NCBI RefSeq assembly: GCF_010731755.1
Contig: NZ_AP022589.1
Location: 3,968,001-4,032,000 of the forward strand
DNA from: Mycolicibacter minnesotensis
GTDB lineage: Bacteria; Actinomycetota; Actinomycetes; Mycobacteriales; Mycobacteriaceae
Length of the DNA: 64,000 bases
Reading direction: 5' to 3'
The position numbers were made by a program, and so were the translations under genes. The notes beneath the pieces were generated by a model. That model made no database searches. It saw nothing but the letters and a program-made list of their open reading frames with translations, and was not told the DNA's origin. Positions 37,492 to 46,436 of the stretch are shown here, piece after piece; the first letter of the stretch is position 1, and the number at the start of each line of letters is the position of its first letter.

Positions 37492-38802
37492 GTGTCCGTC
37501 AAGCGGTTTCTTGCGGTGCCGGCCGAGGCCCAGACCCCGTACCGGCGCTCGCACTGCATCCCGGCTCGCAACCGCCATTACGCCGCGCGCTGGTCGCAGC
37601 GGCTGCGAATCCTCAAGCTGGCTGCCGGACTTGCCGCCTTCATCAGCGCGGGCTGGGGCATGCTCGAGATCTGGGTCGACCCGAAGTACTGGTGGATCGG
37701 CGCGATCAATCTGATTGCCGCGACCGCCTTGGCCCTGACCCCGCTGCTCTACCACTACGGAGAGCTCATCGCGCCGCTGGCCTTTGTCGGCATCGCCTAC
37801 CTGACGACCACGATCGTGTGCTGGATGGTGGGAACCGGATCAGGCATCCAGTTCTACTTCCTGGCGGCGGCCTCCATCAGTGTGCTCATTCTGGGCGTCG
37901 ACCGGATCAAACTCGCCGCCATCGTGGCAGGCATCGGGGCGGCACTGACCATCGCCCTGCAGTTTCTGGTCCCCGCCGACAACCTTCACCAGCCGGCCTG
38001 GCTGCACAACCTGTCGTTCGTGCTGGTCGTCGTCTCGGCCTGCTTCATGGTGGTGGCCACCGTGTGGTTCGCGCTGCGCGAGATCGCGCACGCCGAAGCG
38101 GCGATGGAAGCCGAGTACGAGCGTTCTGAAGCCCTGTTGGCCAATATCCTGCCCACGGCGGTCGCAGACCGACTGAAGAACCCGGCGATCGACGTGATCG
38201 CCGACAGCTATCCGGACGCCTCGGTGCTGTTCGCCGATATCGCCGACTTCACCCGGCGGGCCAGCCAGACCGACCCGGGCCAACTGGTCGGGTTCCTTAA
38301 CGAGCTCTACAGCGGCTTGGACAGCCTCGTCGACCAGCACGGCCTGGAGAAGATCAAGACCAGTGGCGACTCCTACATGGTGGTCAGTGGCGTTCCCGAC
38401 CCACGGCCGGACCACCTGAACGCGCTGGCACGGCTGGCACTCGACATCGCCGCCACCGTCGGCGAGTTACGCGACCCGATGGGCCGGCCGGTGTCGTTGC
38501 GGATCGGATTGGCCACCGGGCCGGTGGTCGCCGGGGTAGTCGGTAATCGCCGCTTCTTCTACGACGTGTGGGGTGACGCGGTAAACCTTGCCTCCCGCAT
38601 GGAGTCCACCGGCGTCGCGAACCGCATCCAGGTCCCCCAAGATGTCAAGGACCGCCTGAACGACGACTTCGAGTTCGAGGAGCGCGGGGACGTCGATGTC
38701 AAAGGCAAGGGCAAGATGCGCACCTGGTTTCTGGTGGCCGCCCGGCCCCTCGCCTCGTACGGATCGGCGAGCCGTTCGCTGTCGGTGACCCCCGCACGGT
38801 GA
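37492..38802 (+). CDS. cya: Class III membrane adenylyl cyclase (Rv1625c type)
   Basis: About 436 residues with six membrane helices followed by one cyclase homology domain, so it works as a homodimer. Catalytic residues are visible: metal Asp in SVLFADIADFT and a second in GDSYMVVSG, substrate Lys-Asp pair in EKIKTSGD and VWGDAVN, and transition-state Asn/Arg in NLASRMES. It makes cAMP from ATP at the inner membrane face. Start GTG 37492 (MSVKRF) gives the family length; GTG 37420 is possible. Divergent from the UPF0060 gene. Confidence 0.93.
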   Translation: MSVKRFLAVPAEAQTPYRRSHCIPARNRHYAARWSQRLRILKLAAGLAAFISAGWGMLEIWVDPKYWWIGAINLIAATALALTPLLYHYGELIAPLAFVGIAYLTTTIVCWMVGTGSGIQFYFLAAASISVLILGVDRIKLAAIVAGIGAALTIALQFLVPADNLHQPAWLHNLSFVLVVVSACFMVVATVWFALREIAHAEAAMEAEYERSEALLANILPTAVADRLKNPAIDVIADSYPDASVLFADIADFTRRASQTDPGQLVGFLNELYSGLDSLVDQHGLEKIKTSGDSYMVVSGVPDPRPDHLNALARLALDIAATVGELRDPMGRPVSLRIGLATGPVVAGVVGNRRFFYDVWGDAVNLASRMESTGVANRIQVPQDVKDRLNDDFEFEERGDVDVKGKGKMRTWFLVAARPLASYGSASRSLSVTPAR

Positions 38803-38867
38803 CCAGGCGCTTCGGCCGCCTTCGGTAGGGTGCCGAAATGGGTCGTCTCACAACGCTGAGGAGCGCA

Positions 38868-40121
38868 ATGACAAGGCTTTTGGCTGTACTGGGCTCATTG
38901 GCCGGTCTGGCCACCACCATCAACGGCTATCGCCCCTTGACCAAGCGCGGTTATCCGTCGCTGTATGCGTTTGCCTTTGGTCTGTTCGCCTCGGAGCTGC
39001 CACTGCAGCTGATCGCCGGCCAGTCCGCGGCATTGGCGGCACTGTCGCGGTGGCTCTCACCGCAGGCGCGCCGGGCCGGATGGCTGCTGTCGGCCATCTC
39101 GTGGCTGGGCCTGCTGGGGCTGAACCATGCCGGGCGCACCAGCAATCGGCCGCTGACCGAGGCCCTGGATGCCGAACTCGGTGCGACTCGCCGCACCGAC
39201 AGCAGCGGCCTATGGAAGCGACCGGGTCCCGACGCCGAGATCGCGAAGGCTCCCGGCGTGGCGCGCATGATGCGGGTCTATCGGGACTACGCCACCGACT
39301 CCGATATCCCCTACGGCGAATACGGCGGGCGCAACACCCTCGACATCTGGCGACACCGTGACCTCCCCCGCGACGGCCGGGCGCCGGTGCTGCTCCAGGT
39401 TCCCGGCGGTGCCTGGATGGTGGGAAGCAAACGCGGCCAAGCACATCCATTGATGGCGCACCTGGTGGAGCGAGGTTGGGTGTGTGTGTCGATCAACTAT
39501 CGCCTCAGCCCGCGGTCCACCTGGCCTGACCACATCATCGACGTCAAGCGGGCGCTGGCCTGGACCAAAGCACACATCGCCGACTACGGCGGCGACCCGG
39601 ACTGGGTGGCGGTGACCGGCGGCTCGGCGGGCGGACACCTGTGTGCCCTGACCGCGCTGACTGCGCATGATCCGCGATTTCAGCCGGGATTCGCCGACGC
39701 CGACACCAGTGTGCGGGCCGCGGTTCCGTTTTACGGGATCTACGACTTCACCGGGGAAACCGGACTTCATCCGCTCTTGACCCCGGCACTGGGGGCGTAC
39801 GTGTTCAAGCAGAGCCGTCGGCGATTCCCCGACACCTATCGCGATGCGTCCCCGACGAGCTACATCTGCGCCGATGCCCCACCCTTTTTCGTGCTGCATG
39901 GACGAAACGATTCCTTGGTGCCCGTGGAGCAAGGCCGCGCGTTCAGCACGCGACTTCGGGAGGCCAGCAGCAATCCGGTGGTCTACGCCGAATTGCCTTT
40001 GGCGCAGCACGCTTTCGACATCTTCGGCTCGCCGCGGGCCGCGCACACCGCGGTCGCCGTGGAGCAGTTCCTCACCGAGATCTACGACCGCCACAGCCAG
40101 CACGTCATCACCAGTCGCTGA
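38868..40121 (+). CDS. Alpha/beta hydrolase, carboxylesterase (LipQ-like)
   Basis: A 417-residue hydrolase. Hydrophobic N-terminal segments (about 1-75) suggest membrane association. The hydrolase domain has oxyanion region VPGGAWMVGSK, nucleophile elbow VTGGSAGGHL, acidic residue in VLHGRNDSLVP and His in LAQHAFDIF. This is the HSL-type lipase/esterase layout; I recall LipQ (Rv2485c) as similar in length. ATG 38868 is preferred because GAGGAG lies five bases upstream; ATG 38838 is an alternative. Confidence 0.85.
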   Translation: MTRLLAVLGSLAGLATTINGYRPLTKRGYPSLYAFAFGLFASELPLQLIAGQSAALAALSRWLSPQARRAGWLLSAISWLGLLGLNHAGRTSNRPLTEALDAELGATRRTDSSGLWKRPGPDAEIAKAPGVARMMRVYRDYATDSDIPYGEYGGRNTLDIWRHRDLPRDGRAPVLLQVPGGAWMVGSKRGQAHPLMAHLVERGWVCVSINYRLSPRSTWPDHIIDVKRALAWTKAHIADYGGDPDWVAVTGGSAGGHLCALTALTAHDPRFQPGFADADTSVRAAVPFYGIYDFTGETGLHPLLTPALGAYVFKQSRRRFPDTYRDASPTSYICADAPPFFVLHGRNDSLVPVEQGRAFSTRLREASSNPVVYAELPLAQHAFDIFGSPRAAHTAVAVEQFLTEIYDRHSQHVITSR

Positions 40122-40171
40122 ACGGCAGCCAATACCCGTCCGGAACGGCGTATCTGTGTCAGACTGCGCCC

Positions 40172-40762
40172 ATGGAAACATCGGTCTCGAATCTGCTGCC
40201 GAATCTCTGGAAGTCGACACTGGTCTCTGGTGTCTTGGCCCTTGCCTTGGGCGTACTGGTGTTGGTCTGGCCCGGACGGACCATCCTTGCTGCCGCGGTG
40301 CTGTTCGGTGTGTACCTGGTGGTCACCGGGATCGCCCAGCTGATCTTCGCGTTCAGCTTGCCCGTCATGTCCGCCGGCGGACGGGTGCTGCTGTTTCTCA
40401 GCGGCACCGCCTCAGTGATTCTGGCGGTCCTGTGTTTCCGGCACTTCAACTCCGACGAAGAGGCCCTGGCGGTGCTGCTGTTGGCCATCTGGATCGCCGT
40501 CGGCTTCATCTTCCGTGGCGTCGCGACCACCGTCGCCGCCATCAGCGACCCGGATCTGCCGGGCCGTGGCTGGCAGATCTTCATGGGCGTCGTCAGCCTG
40601 CTTGCCGGTCTGGTGACATTGGCCTCGCCGTTCGCCTCGCTGTGGGTGCTGGCCTTGGTCGTGGGCAGCTGGCTGATCGTCATCGGCATCGTCGAGATCA
40701 TCACCGCACTCAAGATCCGGGGCGCATCACACAAAGTGGCCGCCGCGCTGTCTGCCGGATAG
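40172..40762 (+). CDS. HdeD-family (DUF308) membrane protein
   Basis: A 196-residue protein of six hydrophobic helices with short loops, characteristic of the HdeD/DUF308 family. The opening helix LVSGVLALALGVLVLVWPGRTI and the repeated small-residue helices GVVSLLAGLVTLASPFASLWVLALV show the internal duplication of the family. In E. coli HdeD is linked to acid stress; no role is known in mycobacteria. ATG 40172 has a weak ribosome binding site. Confidence 0.85.
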   Translation: METSVSNLLPNLWKSTLVSGVLALALGVLVLVWPGRTILAAAVLFGVYLVVTGIAQLIFAFSLPVMSAGGRVLLFLSGTASVILAVLCFRHFNSDEEALAVLLLAIWIAVGFIFRGVATTVAAISDPDLPGRGWQIFMGVVSLLAGLVTLASPFASLWVLALVVGSWLIVIGIVEIITALKIRGASHKVAAALSAG

Positions 40763-40863
40763 CCGGCCGCCAGACAGCGCCCGGCCCCCAAGCCGTGTCG
40801 CGGGTAGGGTGGGTCCTGACCCGTTTCGACACCTGACTAAAGCTCTGATCTGGAGTCTGCTCA

Positions 40864-41430
40864 ATGCCTGAGTCCGGCATGCCCTCGCTGTCGCCTGAGT
40901 CGCAACCTTCCTGGCCACCGGCCGGCGGCAGCTACCCCCCTCCGCCGGCCTACCCGTACTCCTACCCGGCGCCCGGGCCGTATCCCGGTTACCCTCCGCC
41001 GGCACCCATACCGGCACCTCGCAACGGCGCCGGCATCGCTGCCCTGGTGGTGGCCATTGCCGGCATTGTGACGGCGTTGTCGGTGATCGGCGGGGTCGTG
41101 CTGGGTCTGGTGGCCGTGGTGCTGGGCATCGTCGGCAGGGGCCGAGCCAAGCGCGGGGAGGCCGACAACGGCGGTGTCGCGTTGGCCGGGATCGTCTTGG
41201 GTGCCCTGGCGGTGGTCGCCGGGATCGGCTGCATCTTCGTCTACGTCGGGATCTGGCGGACCGCCGGTGGCGGCGACTACGTGGCCTGCATGACTAAAGC
41301 CGGTTCGGACGTCGAAGCGCAGCAGGAGTGCACCGAGCGATTCCGTGAGCACTTCGAGAACACCTTCGGCAGCGGTGCTGACGCCCCCAGGGTCCAAGAG
41401 GAGACCGACAACGGGCTGATGCCCGCCTAG
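40864..41430 (+). CDS. DUF4190-like membrane protein with proline-rich N-terminus
   Basis: A 188-residue protein. The first 50 residues are rich in Pro, Tyr and Ser. Two membrane helices follow (about 55-80 and 95-130) with the DUF4190 pattern GIAALVVAIAGI...LGIVGRGRAKRGE...ALAGIVLG. A short extracytoplasmic C-terminus has cysteines (VACMTK, QECTERF) and ends acidic. ATG 40864 has GGAG eight bases upstream. Convergent with tesB: their stop codons overlap within a hairpin. Function unknown. Confidence 0.82.
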   Translation: MPESGMPSLSPESQPSWPPAGGSYPPPPAYPYSYPAPGPYPGYPPPAPIPAPRNGAGIAALVVAIAGIVTALSVIGGVVLGLVAVVLGIVGRGRAKRGEADNGGVALAGIVLGALAVVAGIGCIFVYVGIWRTAGGGDYVACMTKAGSDVEAQQECTERFREHFENTFGSGADAPRVQEETDNGLMPA

Positions 41431-41442
41431 CCTCCGGCGGGC
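41421..41442. terminator. Hairpin spanning overlapping convergent stops (DUF4190 gene / tesB)
   Basis: GCCCGCC, an eight-base loop and GGCGGGC form a perfect 7-bp stem. The stop codons of both genes lie inside it. No T-run. A bidirectional terminator is the simplest reading. Confidence 0.45.
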
Positions 41443-42320
41443 TGACGTTTGGTGCTGGGAAAGTACTTCAGCACGCCTTCTTGGGTGACCGTGGCAAGAA
41501 TCTGCCCTGATCGGTCGAAGAAATGCCCGGTGCCCAGCCCGCGGGAGTCCGCGGCCACCGGCGACGACGTCGCATAGAGCACCCATTCGTCGAACCGAAC
41601 CGGCCGATGAAACCACACCGTGTGATTGGCGCTCGCGGCAAAGATCCGGTCGAACCCCCAGGACAATCCGTGGGTGGTGATGATCGAATCCAGCACCGTG
41701 GTGTCCGATGAGTAGACCATCATCGCGGTGTGCAGCACCGGATCCTCGGGGATGGCCCCGTCGGCCTTGAGCCAGACCCGATTGTGGTCGAGCCGTCCGC
41801 CCTGGCTGCGCATCACCCAGGCCGGGTCGTTGCTGTAGCGCCACTCGATGGGGTGCGGTGCCTTGACGAAGCCCGGCACCACCTCCTCATAGCCACGCAG
41901 GAGCTCACTGAGCCTGGGCAACGTCTCCGGCTCGGCAACGGCGGGAGCCGCCACACTGTGTTCCAGGCCGCTGCCGGCCGCCAGGTAGGACACCATCGAC
42001 GTGGCGATCAACGTCTCGCCCTGCAGAGCATCAACGCGGCGATTGGCGAACCGGCGCTCGTCACGCAGCCGATGTACCCGGAACTCGATGTCGCGTCCCG
42101 GGTCACCTCCGTTGATGAAGTGGACCGAAAGCGCTCCAGGCGGAAGGTGCTCGGCGACCGTCCGACTGGAGGCGACGAACGACTGTGCCATGAGCTGTCC
42201 GCCGAAGGTGCGCAGCGGCGTCTTGCTGGGATGCGATCCGACGAAGACGTTGTCGTCGACAGCCGTGAGATCCAATACGGCCAGCAGTTCTTCGAGGTCC
42301 GTATTCGGCTCGGACGGCAC
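41427..42320 (-). CDS. tesB: Acyl-CoA thioesterase II (TesB)
   Basis: A 297-residue double-hotdog thioesterase that hydrolyses acyl-CoA to fatty acid and CoA. The N-terminal hotdog has GGQLMAQSFVAS and the C-terminal one has LDSIITTHGLSWG and HTVWFHRPVRFDEWVLY, the conserved TesB segment. Cytoplasmic. GTG 42320 begins within the pykA stop codon (TAGTG), so translation is coupled to pykA. It matches recalled Rv1618 beside Rv1617 pykA. Confidence 0.95.
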   Translation of the reverse strand: MPSEPNTDLEELLAVLDLTAVDDNVFVGSHPSKTPLRTFGGQLMAQSFVASSRTVAEHLPPGALSVHFINGGDPGRDIEFRVHRLRDERRFANRRVDALQGETLIATSMVSYLAAGSGLEHSVAAPAVAEPETLPRLSELLRGYEEVVPGFVKAPHPIEWRYSNDPAWVMRSQGGRLDHNRVWLKADGAIPEDPVLHTAMMVYSSDTTVLDSIITTHGLSWGFDRIFAASANHTVWFHRPVRFDEWVLYATSSPVAADSRGLGTGHFFDRSGQILATVTQEGVLKYFPSTKRQPAGG

Positions 42321-43738
42321 TAGATGTCGTCCTCGCCGATCCGGTGCACGTGAATCATGTTGGTAGAGCCCTCGGTTCCCGGGGGGGCACCTGCGACGAT
42401 CACCATCAGGTCACCGCGCTGGTAACGGCCCAGATCGAGCAGCGCCTTGTCCACCTGGCGAATCATTCCGTCGGTGGTGTGTGCCTGCGGGACGATGAAT
42501 GTCTCTGTCCCCCAAGTCATTGCCAACTGGCTACGGATCTCAGGCATCGCAGTGAAGGCCAACAAAGGCAGCGGCGTGTGCAGCCGCGCCAAGCGGCGCA
42601 CCGTGTCGCCGGACTGGGTGAACGCCACCAATGCCTTGGCGTCCAGGCGCTCACCGATCTCACGCGCGGCGAAGGAGATCACCCCGCGCTTGGTACGAGG
42701 GGCGTGAGTCAACGGCGGCGCTGCCGTCGAGTTCTGCTCCACCGCGCAGATGATCCGACTCATGGTCCGCACGGCGTCCAGGGCGTACTTGCCCACCGCC
42801 GTCTCCCCCGAGAGCATCACCGCGTCGGCGCCGTCGAGCACCGCGTTGGCCACGTCGGACGCCTCCGCCCGAGTGGGCCGGAAGTTCTCGATCATCGACT
42901 CCAACATCTGGGTCGCCACGATCACCGGACGGGCATTCTCGCGCGCCACCTGGATGACACGCTTCTGCACCAACGGCACCTCTTCGAGGGCCAGCTCCAC
43001 GCCGAGGTCACCCCGGGCCACCATCACCGCATCGAACGCGAGCACCACGGCCTCGAGGTTCTCGATGGCCTCCGGCTTCTCCAGTTTTGCGACTACCGGG
43101 ACCCGCCGGCCCACGCGATCCATCACCTCGTGCACCAGTTCCACGTCTGACGGTGAGCGCACGAAGGACAGTGCCACGATGTCGACGCCGAGTTCGAGTG
43201 CGAACTCGAGGTCCCTGATGTCTTTCGCCGACAGCGCGGGCGCGGAGACCTTCATGCCCGGCAACGACATGCCCTTGTGGTTGCTGACCGGGCCGCCCTC
43301 AGTGACGGAGCACACCACGTCATCGCCGTCGATGTGCTCCACCACCAGTCCGACCTTGCCGTCGTCGACCAACACGCGGTCGCCCGGAGCCGCGTCGGCC
43401 GCCAGCTTCTTGTAGGTGGTGGAAACCCGGTCGTGGTCGCCGGGGCAGTCCGACACGGTGATGCGCACCGTCTCGCCGTTCGCCCAGTAGACGGGGCCGT
43501 CTGCGAAGCGCCCCAACCGGATCTTGGGACCCTGTAGATCGGCGAGCACCCCGACTGCGCGCCCCGTCGCATCGGAGGCAGCACGCACCCACTCGTAGGA
43601 GGCCTGGTGATCTGCGTGCTCGCCGTGGCTGAAGTTCAGGCGAGCCACGTCCATGCCCGCGTCGACCAGTGCCCGGACCATCTCCGCGGAGTGGGTCGCA
43701 GGACCGAGAGTGCAGACGATCTTTCCGCGTCTATTCAC
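42320..43738 (-). CDS. pykA: Pyruvate kinase
   Basis: A 472-residue glycolytic enzyme that makes pyruvate and ATP from phosphoenolpyruvate and ADP. N-terminal KIVCTLGPA, B-domain (about 70-170), catalytic Lys in VVAKLEKPEA, and the signature MVARGDLGVELALEEVP with the Mg-binding acidic residues. The C-terminal allosteric domain (about 345-472) includes FTQSGDTVRRLARLH. GTG start at 43738. First gene of a coupled pykA-tesB pair. Confidence 0.97.
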   Translation of the reverse strand: MNRRGKIVCTLGPATHSAEMVRALVDAGMDVARLNFSHGEHADHQASYEWVRAASDATGRAVGVLADLQGPKIRLGRFADGPVYWANGETVRITVSDCPGDHDRVSTTYKKLAADAAPGDRVLVDDGKVGLVVEHIDGDDVVCSVTEGGPVSNHKGMSLPGMKVSAPALSAKDIRDLEFALELGVDIVALSFVRSPSDVELVHEVMDRVGRRVPVVAKLEKPEAIENLEAVVLAFDAVMVARGDLGVELALEEVPLVQKRVIQVARENARPVIVATQMLESMIENFRPTRAEASDVANAVLDGADAVMLSGETAVGKYALDAVRTMSRIICAVEQNSTAAPPLTHAPRTKRGVISFAAREIGERLDAKALVAFTQSGDTVRRLARLHTPLPLLAFTAMPEIRSQLAMTWGTETFIVPQAHTTDGMIRQVDKALLDLGRYQRGDLMVIVAGAPPGTEGSTNMIHVHRIGEDDI

Positions 43739-43830
43739 AGCGCCAGCATAGTCGGGCCGGCTGAGCTGTCTTCCTCAGGAATGGTTGCGGTCAAAGTAAA
43801 TCCATGTGACACGCGGGCGCGGCAGCCGCA

Positions 43831-44226
43831 TCAGGTGACGTCACGCAGCACTCGACCCTGCTTGTCGTGCACCCGCCCACTCAGCATCAGGACGGCGTCG
43901 ATAACACCCCAGACGAACGGCACGATGATCCCGAGCCCGTAGGTGGTGATGGTGGCCAACACGCCGATCAGCAGCTGCACCAGCCCCAGACCGGTCTGGC
44001 CCAGATACATCCGGCCGAACCCGAGAAAGCCGAAGAACCCCAGCAGCTGTAGCAGCGCGGCGGTGACTTTCGACTTCGGCGAGTAGGGCTGGCCAGTGAC
44101 CGGATGCCGCCCCTGCGGCGCCCACGGGTCCGGGGGGCCCGGATATGCGCCGGGATAGCCCGGCGGTGGCGGGTAGGGCTGCCACCCGCCGTGCGGACCC
44201 GGTAGGGGCCACGACGGATCGCTCAT
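43831..44226 (-). CDS. TM2-domain membrane protein
   Basis: A 131-residue protein. A Pro/Gly/Tyr-rich N-terminus (about 1-50) precedes a TM2 domain: two helices connected by a short loop (LLQLLGFFGFLGFGRMYLGQTGLGLVQLLIG, then YGLGIIVPFVWGVIDAVLML) with the GRxYLG and D-A signature. It ends in a short basic tail. ATG 44226. It lies between pykA and lgt on the same strand. The function of bacterial TM2 proteins is unknown. Confidence 0.88.
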   Translation of the reverse strand: MSDPSWPLPGPHGGWQPYPPPPGYPGAYPGPPDPWAPQGRHPVTGQPYSPKSKVTAALLQLLGFFGFLGFGRMYLGQTGLGLVQLLIGVLATITTYGLGIIVPFVWGVIDAVLMLSGRVHDKQGRVLRDVT

Positions 44227-44268
44227 GACTGCAGCATGCCAGAAATGCTGGACCTGGCGGCCGGCTAG

Positions 44269-45633
44269 CTATCCGCGCTGTTCAACGTCCTGGGCGGCAT
44301 CCGACTCGCCCTCGGCGTCATCCGGTTCCGCATCGACGACGTCATCGGCAGCATCGGCATCGTCCACCGCAGCTGCGGGCGGTCCGGCGTGATCCGACGT
44401 GTGGTCATCGGCAGCGTCGACGTCCGTCGAGTCGTCGTCGGGTTCGGGGGCCACCTCGGCGCCCCCGGCGGTGTCGGTCTGCTCGGGTTCCTCGACGGGC
44501 GCCGGCTCACCAGGCGCCGGATCAACCACCTCGTCCTCGGCCGGCGCGTCCGCGACATCTGACTCGTCGTCGGACGTGGCCTCTCCGGGCTCGTCGTCGC
44601 TGGGCGACTCGGATTCCTCGTCGGTGACGGCGTCCGCGGATTCGGCCGCTATGGCGTCGGATTCGTCGGGCTCATCGGGGACCTCGTCATCGAGCTCAGT
44701 ACCTGGCTCAGCCGCCTCCTGCGCCTCCACCGGGATCTCCGGCTCGCCGGGGTCATCGGGCTGCCAGCCGAGGCGAATTGCCTCGGGATCCTCGCGTCCC
44801 TTGGTGGCAAGCAGCAGATACACCACCGCGCCGATGAAGACGAAGGTAGAGGTGAACGAGTTGACCCGGATTCCGGCGATGTGGGTCGCCGCATCGTCAC
44901 GGAGCAACTCGATGCCGAACCGGCCGATGCAGTATCCCGCCACGTAGAGCGCGAACAGCCGTCCGTGCCCCATCCGGAAACGCCGGTCGACGTAGATCAA
45001 GACCACGAACACCACGAGGTTCCAGAGCAATTCGTACAGGAAGGTCGGCTGGACGATCTTGTACAGCTCGCCGGTGGAGACGCCGTCGAGCAGGTGCGGA
45101 TCGCGCACTCCCGCGGCGTCTTCCCGCCAGAAGATCTCCAGACCCCACGGCAGCGTGGTCTCCCGGCCGTAGAGCTCCTGATTGAAGTAGTTGCCGATAC
45201 GGCCGATGGCCTGCGCCAACACGATTCCGGGGGCGACCGCGTCACCGAACGCCGGTAGCGGGATCCCGTGGCGGCGGCAGCCGATCCAGGCACCGACCCC
45301 ACCCAGGGCCACCGCGCCCCAGATTCCCAGGCCGCCGTCCCAGATCCGGGGGGTGGCCTCCCAGCCGACACCGCCCTCACCGAAGTAGGTCCGCCAGTCG
45401 GTCATCAGGTGGTAGAGCCGGCCACCGATCAGTCCGAACGGCACCGCCCACAAGGCGATGTCATAGATGACGCCCGGCTCTCCGCCGCGGGCGCGCCACC
45501 GGCGATCACCGATCAGCAGAGCGGCAATGATGCCGATGATGATGCACAGTGCATAAGCCCGGATCGGCACCGGACCCAGGTGCCAGACACCGCGCTCAGG
45601 ACTGGGAAAATACGTGAGCCAATCCAATGTCAT
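44269..45633 (-). CDS. lgt: Phosphatidylglycerol--prolipoprotein diacylglyceryl transferase with long acidic tail
   Basis: Transfers diacylglycerol to the lipobox Cys, the first step in lipoprotein maturation. About 454 residues. The enzyme core with seven helices occupies roughly 1-290: RAYALCIIIGI, the Lgt signature IGRIGNYFNQELYGRETTLPWG and a conserved YIxxxYxxRF-type stretch near GRFGIELLRDD. Residues from about 300 on are a disordered tail built from Asp, Glu, Ala, Pro and Ser. ATG 45633 overlaps the trpA stop (ATGA), so translation is coupled to the trp operon. Confidence 0.95.
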   Translation of the reverse strand: MTLDWLTYFPSPERGVWHLGPVPIRAYALCIIIGIIAALLIGDRRWRARGGEPGVIYDIALWAVPFGLIGGRLYHLMTDWRTYFGEGGVGWEATPRIWDGGLGIWGAVALGGVGAWIGCRRHGIPLPAFGDAVAPGIVLAQAIGRIGNYFNQELYGRETTLPWGLEIFWREDAAGVRDPHLLDGVSTGELYKIVQPTFLYELLWNLVVFVVLIYVDRRFRMGHGRLFALYVAGYCIGRFGIELLRDDAATHIAGIRVNSFTSTFVFIGAVVYLLLATKGREDPEAIRLGWQPDDPGEPEIPVEAQEAAEPGTELDDEVPDEPDESDAIAAESADAVTDEESESPSDDEPGEATSDDESDVADAPAEDEVVDPAPGEPAPVEEPEQTDTAGGAEVAPEPDDDSTDVDAADDHTSDHAGPPAAAVDDADAADDVVDAEPDDAEGESDAAQDVEQRG

Positions 45634-46436
45634 TGGGCGCAAGCCTTGTGACGCACACCGGCAGCAAGTTCTTGAGTCAATGCCCGCAATTCGGTCAGGC
45701 CCTCGGCTAGCGCGGTGACCAGCGCCGAACCGACGATGACGCCGTCGGTGTAAGCACCGATTTCCGCGGCCTGAGCGCCCGATCGCACTCCCAGGCCGAC
45801 ACCGACGGGGATGTCGGAGACCGCACGCACCCTGGCCACCAGTTCGGGCGCTGCGTTCGAGACCGTGTTGCGAGCCCCGGTGACACCCATGGTGGAAGCG
45901 GCATAGACGAATCCGCTGGATGCCGTGACGGTCTCGGCCAGCCGTTGCGGTGTCGACGAAGGCGCTACCAGAAAGATTCGGTCCAGTGCGTGCGCCTCGG
46001 ACGCGGCGAGCCAGTCGTCGGCTTCGTCGACGATCAGGTCAGGGGTGATCAGGCCCAACCCGCCAGCTGCCGCGAGATCGCGGGCGAACGCGTCGACGCC
46101 GTAGCGCAGTACCGGATTCCAGTACGTCATCACCACGGCACGCCCACCGGCATCGGCGATGGCCTCAACGGCGCTCAACGTGTCGCGGACCCGGACCCCG
46201 CCTTGCAGGGCAACCTCGGTGGCGCGTGCGATGGTTGGGCCGTCCATCCCCGGATCGGAATAGGGCACGCCGACTTCGATCAGGTCACAACCGGCGTCGA
46301 CCAGGGCGGTCAGCGCGGCGATCGAGCCCGGTAGGTCCGGATAGCCGGTCGGCAGGTACCCGATCAGTGCGGCCCGGCCCTCGGCCCGGCACGCGTCGAA
46401 CAGCGGGGCCAGCCGGTCGCCGGCGTGGGAACTCAC
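45630..46436 (-). CDS. trpA: Tryptophan synthase alpha subunit
   Basis: A 268-residue TIM barrel that cleaves indole-3-glycerol phosphate to indole and glyceraldehyde phosphate. Catalytic Glu in [12 protein letters not shown] and Asp in DPGMDGPTI are visible, and the C-terminal phosphate loop is [10 protein letters not shown] 46436 overlaps the trpB stop (GTGA), a coupling expected for the alpha2beta2 complex. The frame stays open a little further upstream inside trpB and is not used. Confidence 0.97.
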   Translation of the reverse strand: MSSHAGDRLAPLFDACRAEGRAALIGYLPTGYPDLPGSIAALTALVDAGCDLIEVGVPYSDPGMDGPTIARATEVALQGGVRVRDTLSAVEAIADAGGRAVVMTYWNPVLRYGVDAFARDLAAAGGLGLITPDLIVDEADDWLAASEAHALDRIFLVAPSSTPQRLAETVTASSGFVYAASTMGVTGARNTVSNAAPELVARVRAVSDIPVGVGLGVRSGAQAAEIGAYTDGVIVGSALVTALAEGLTELRALTQELAAGVRHKACAQ

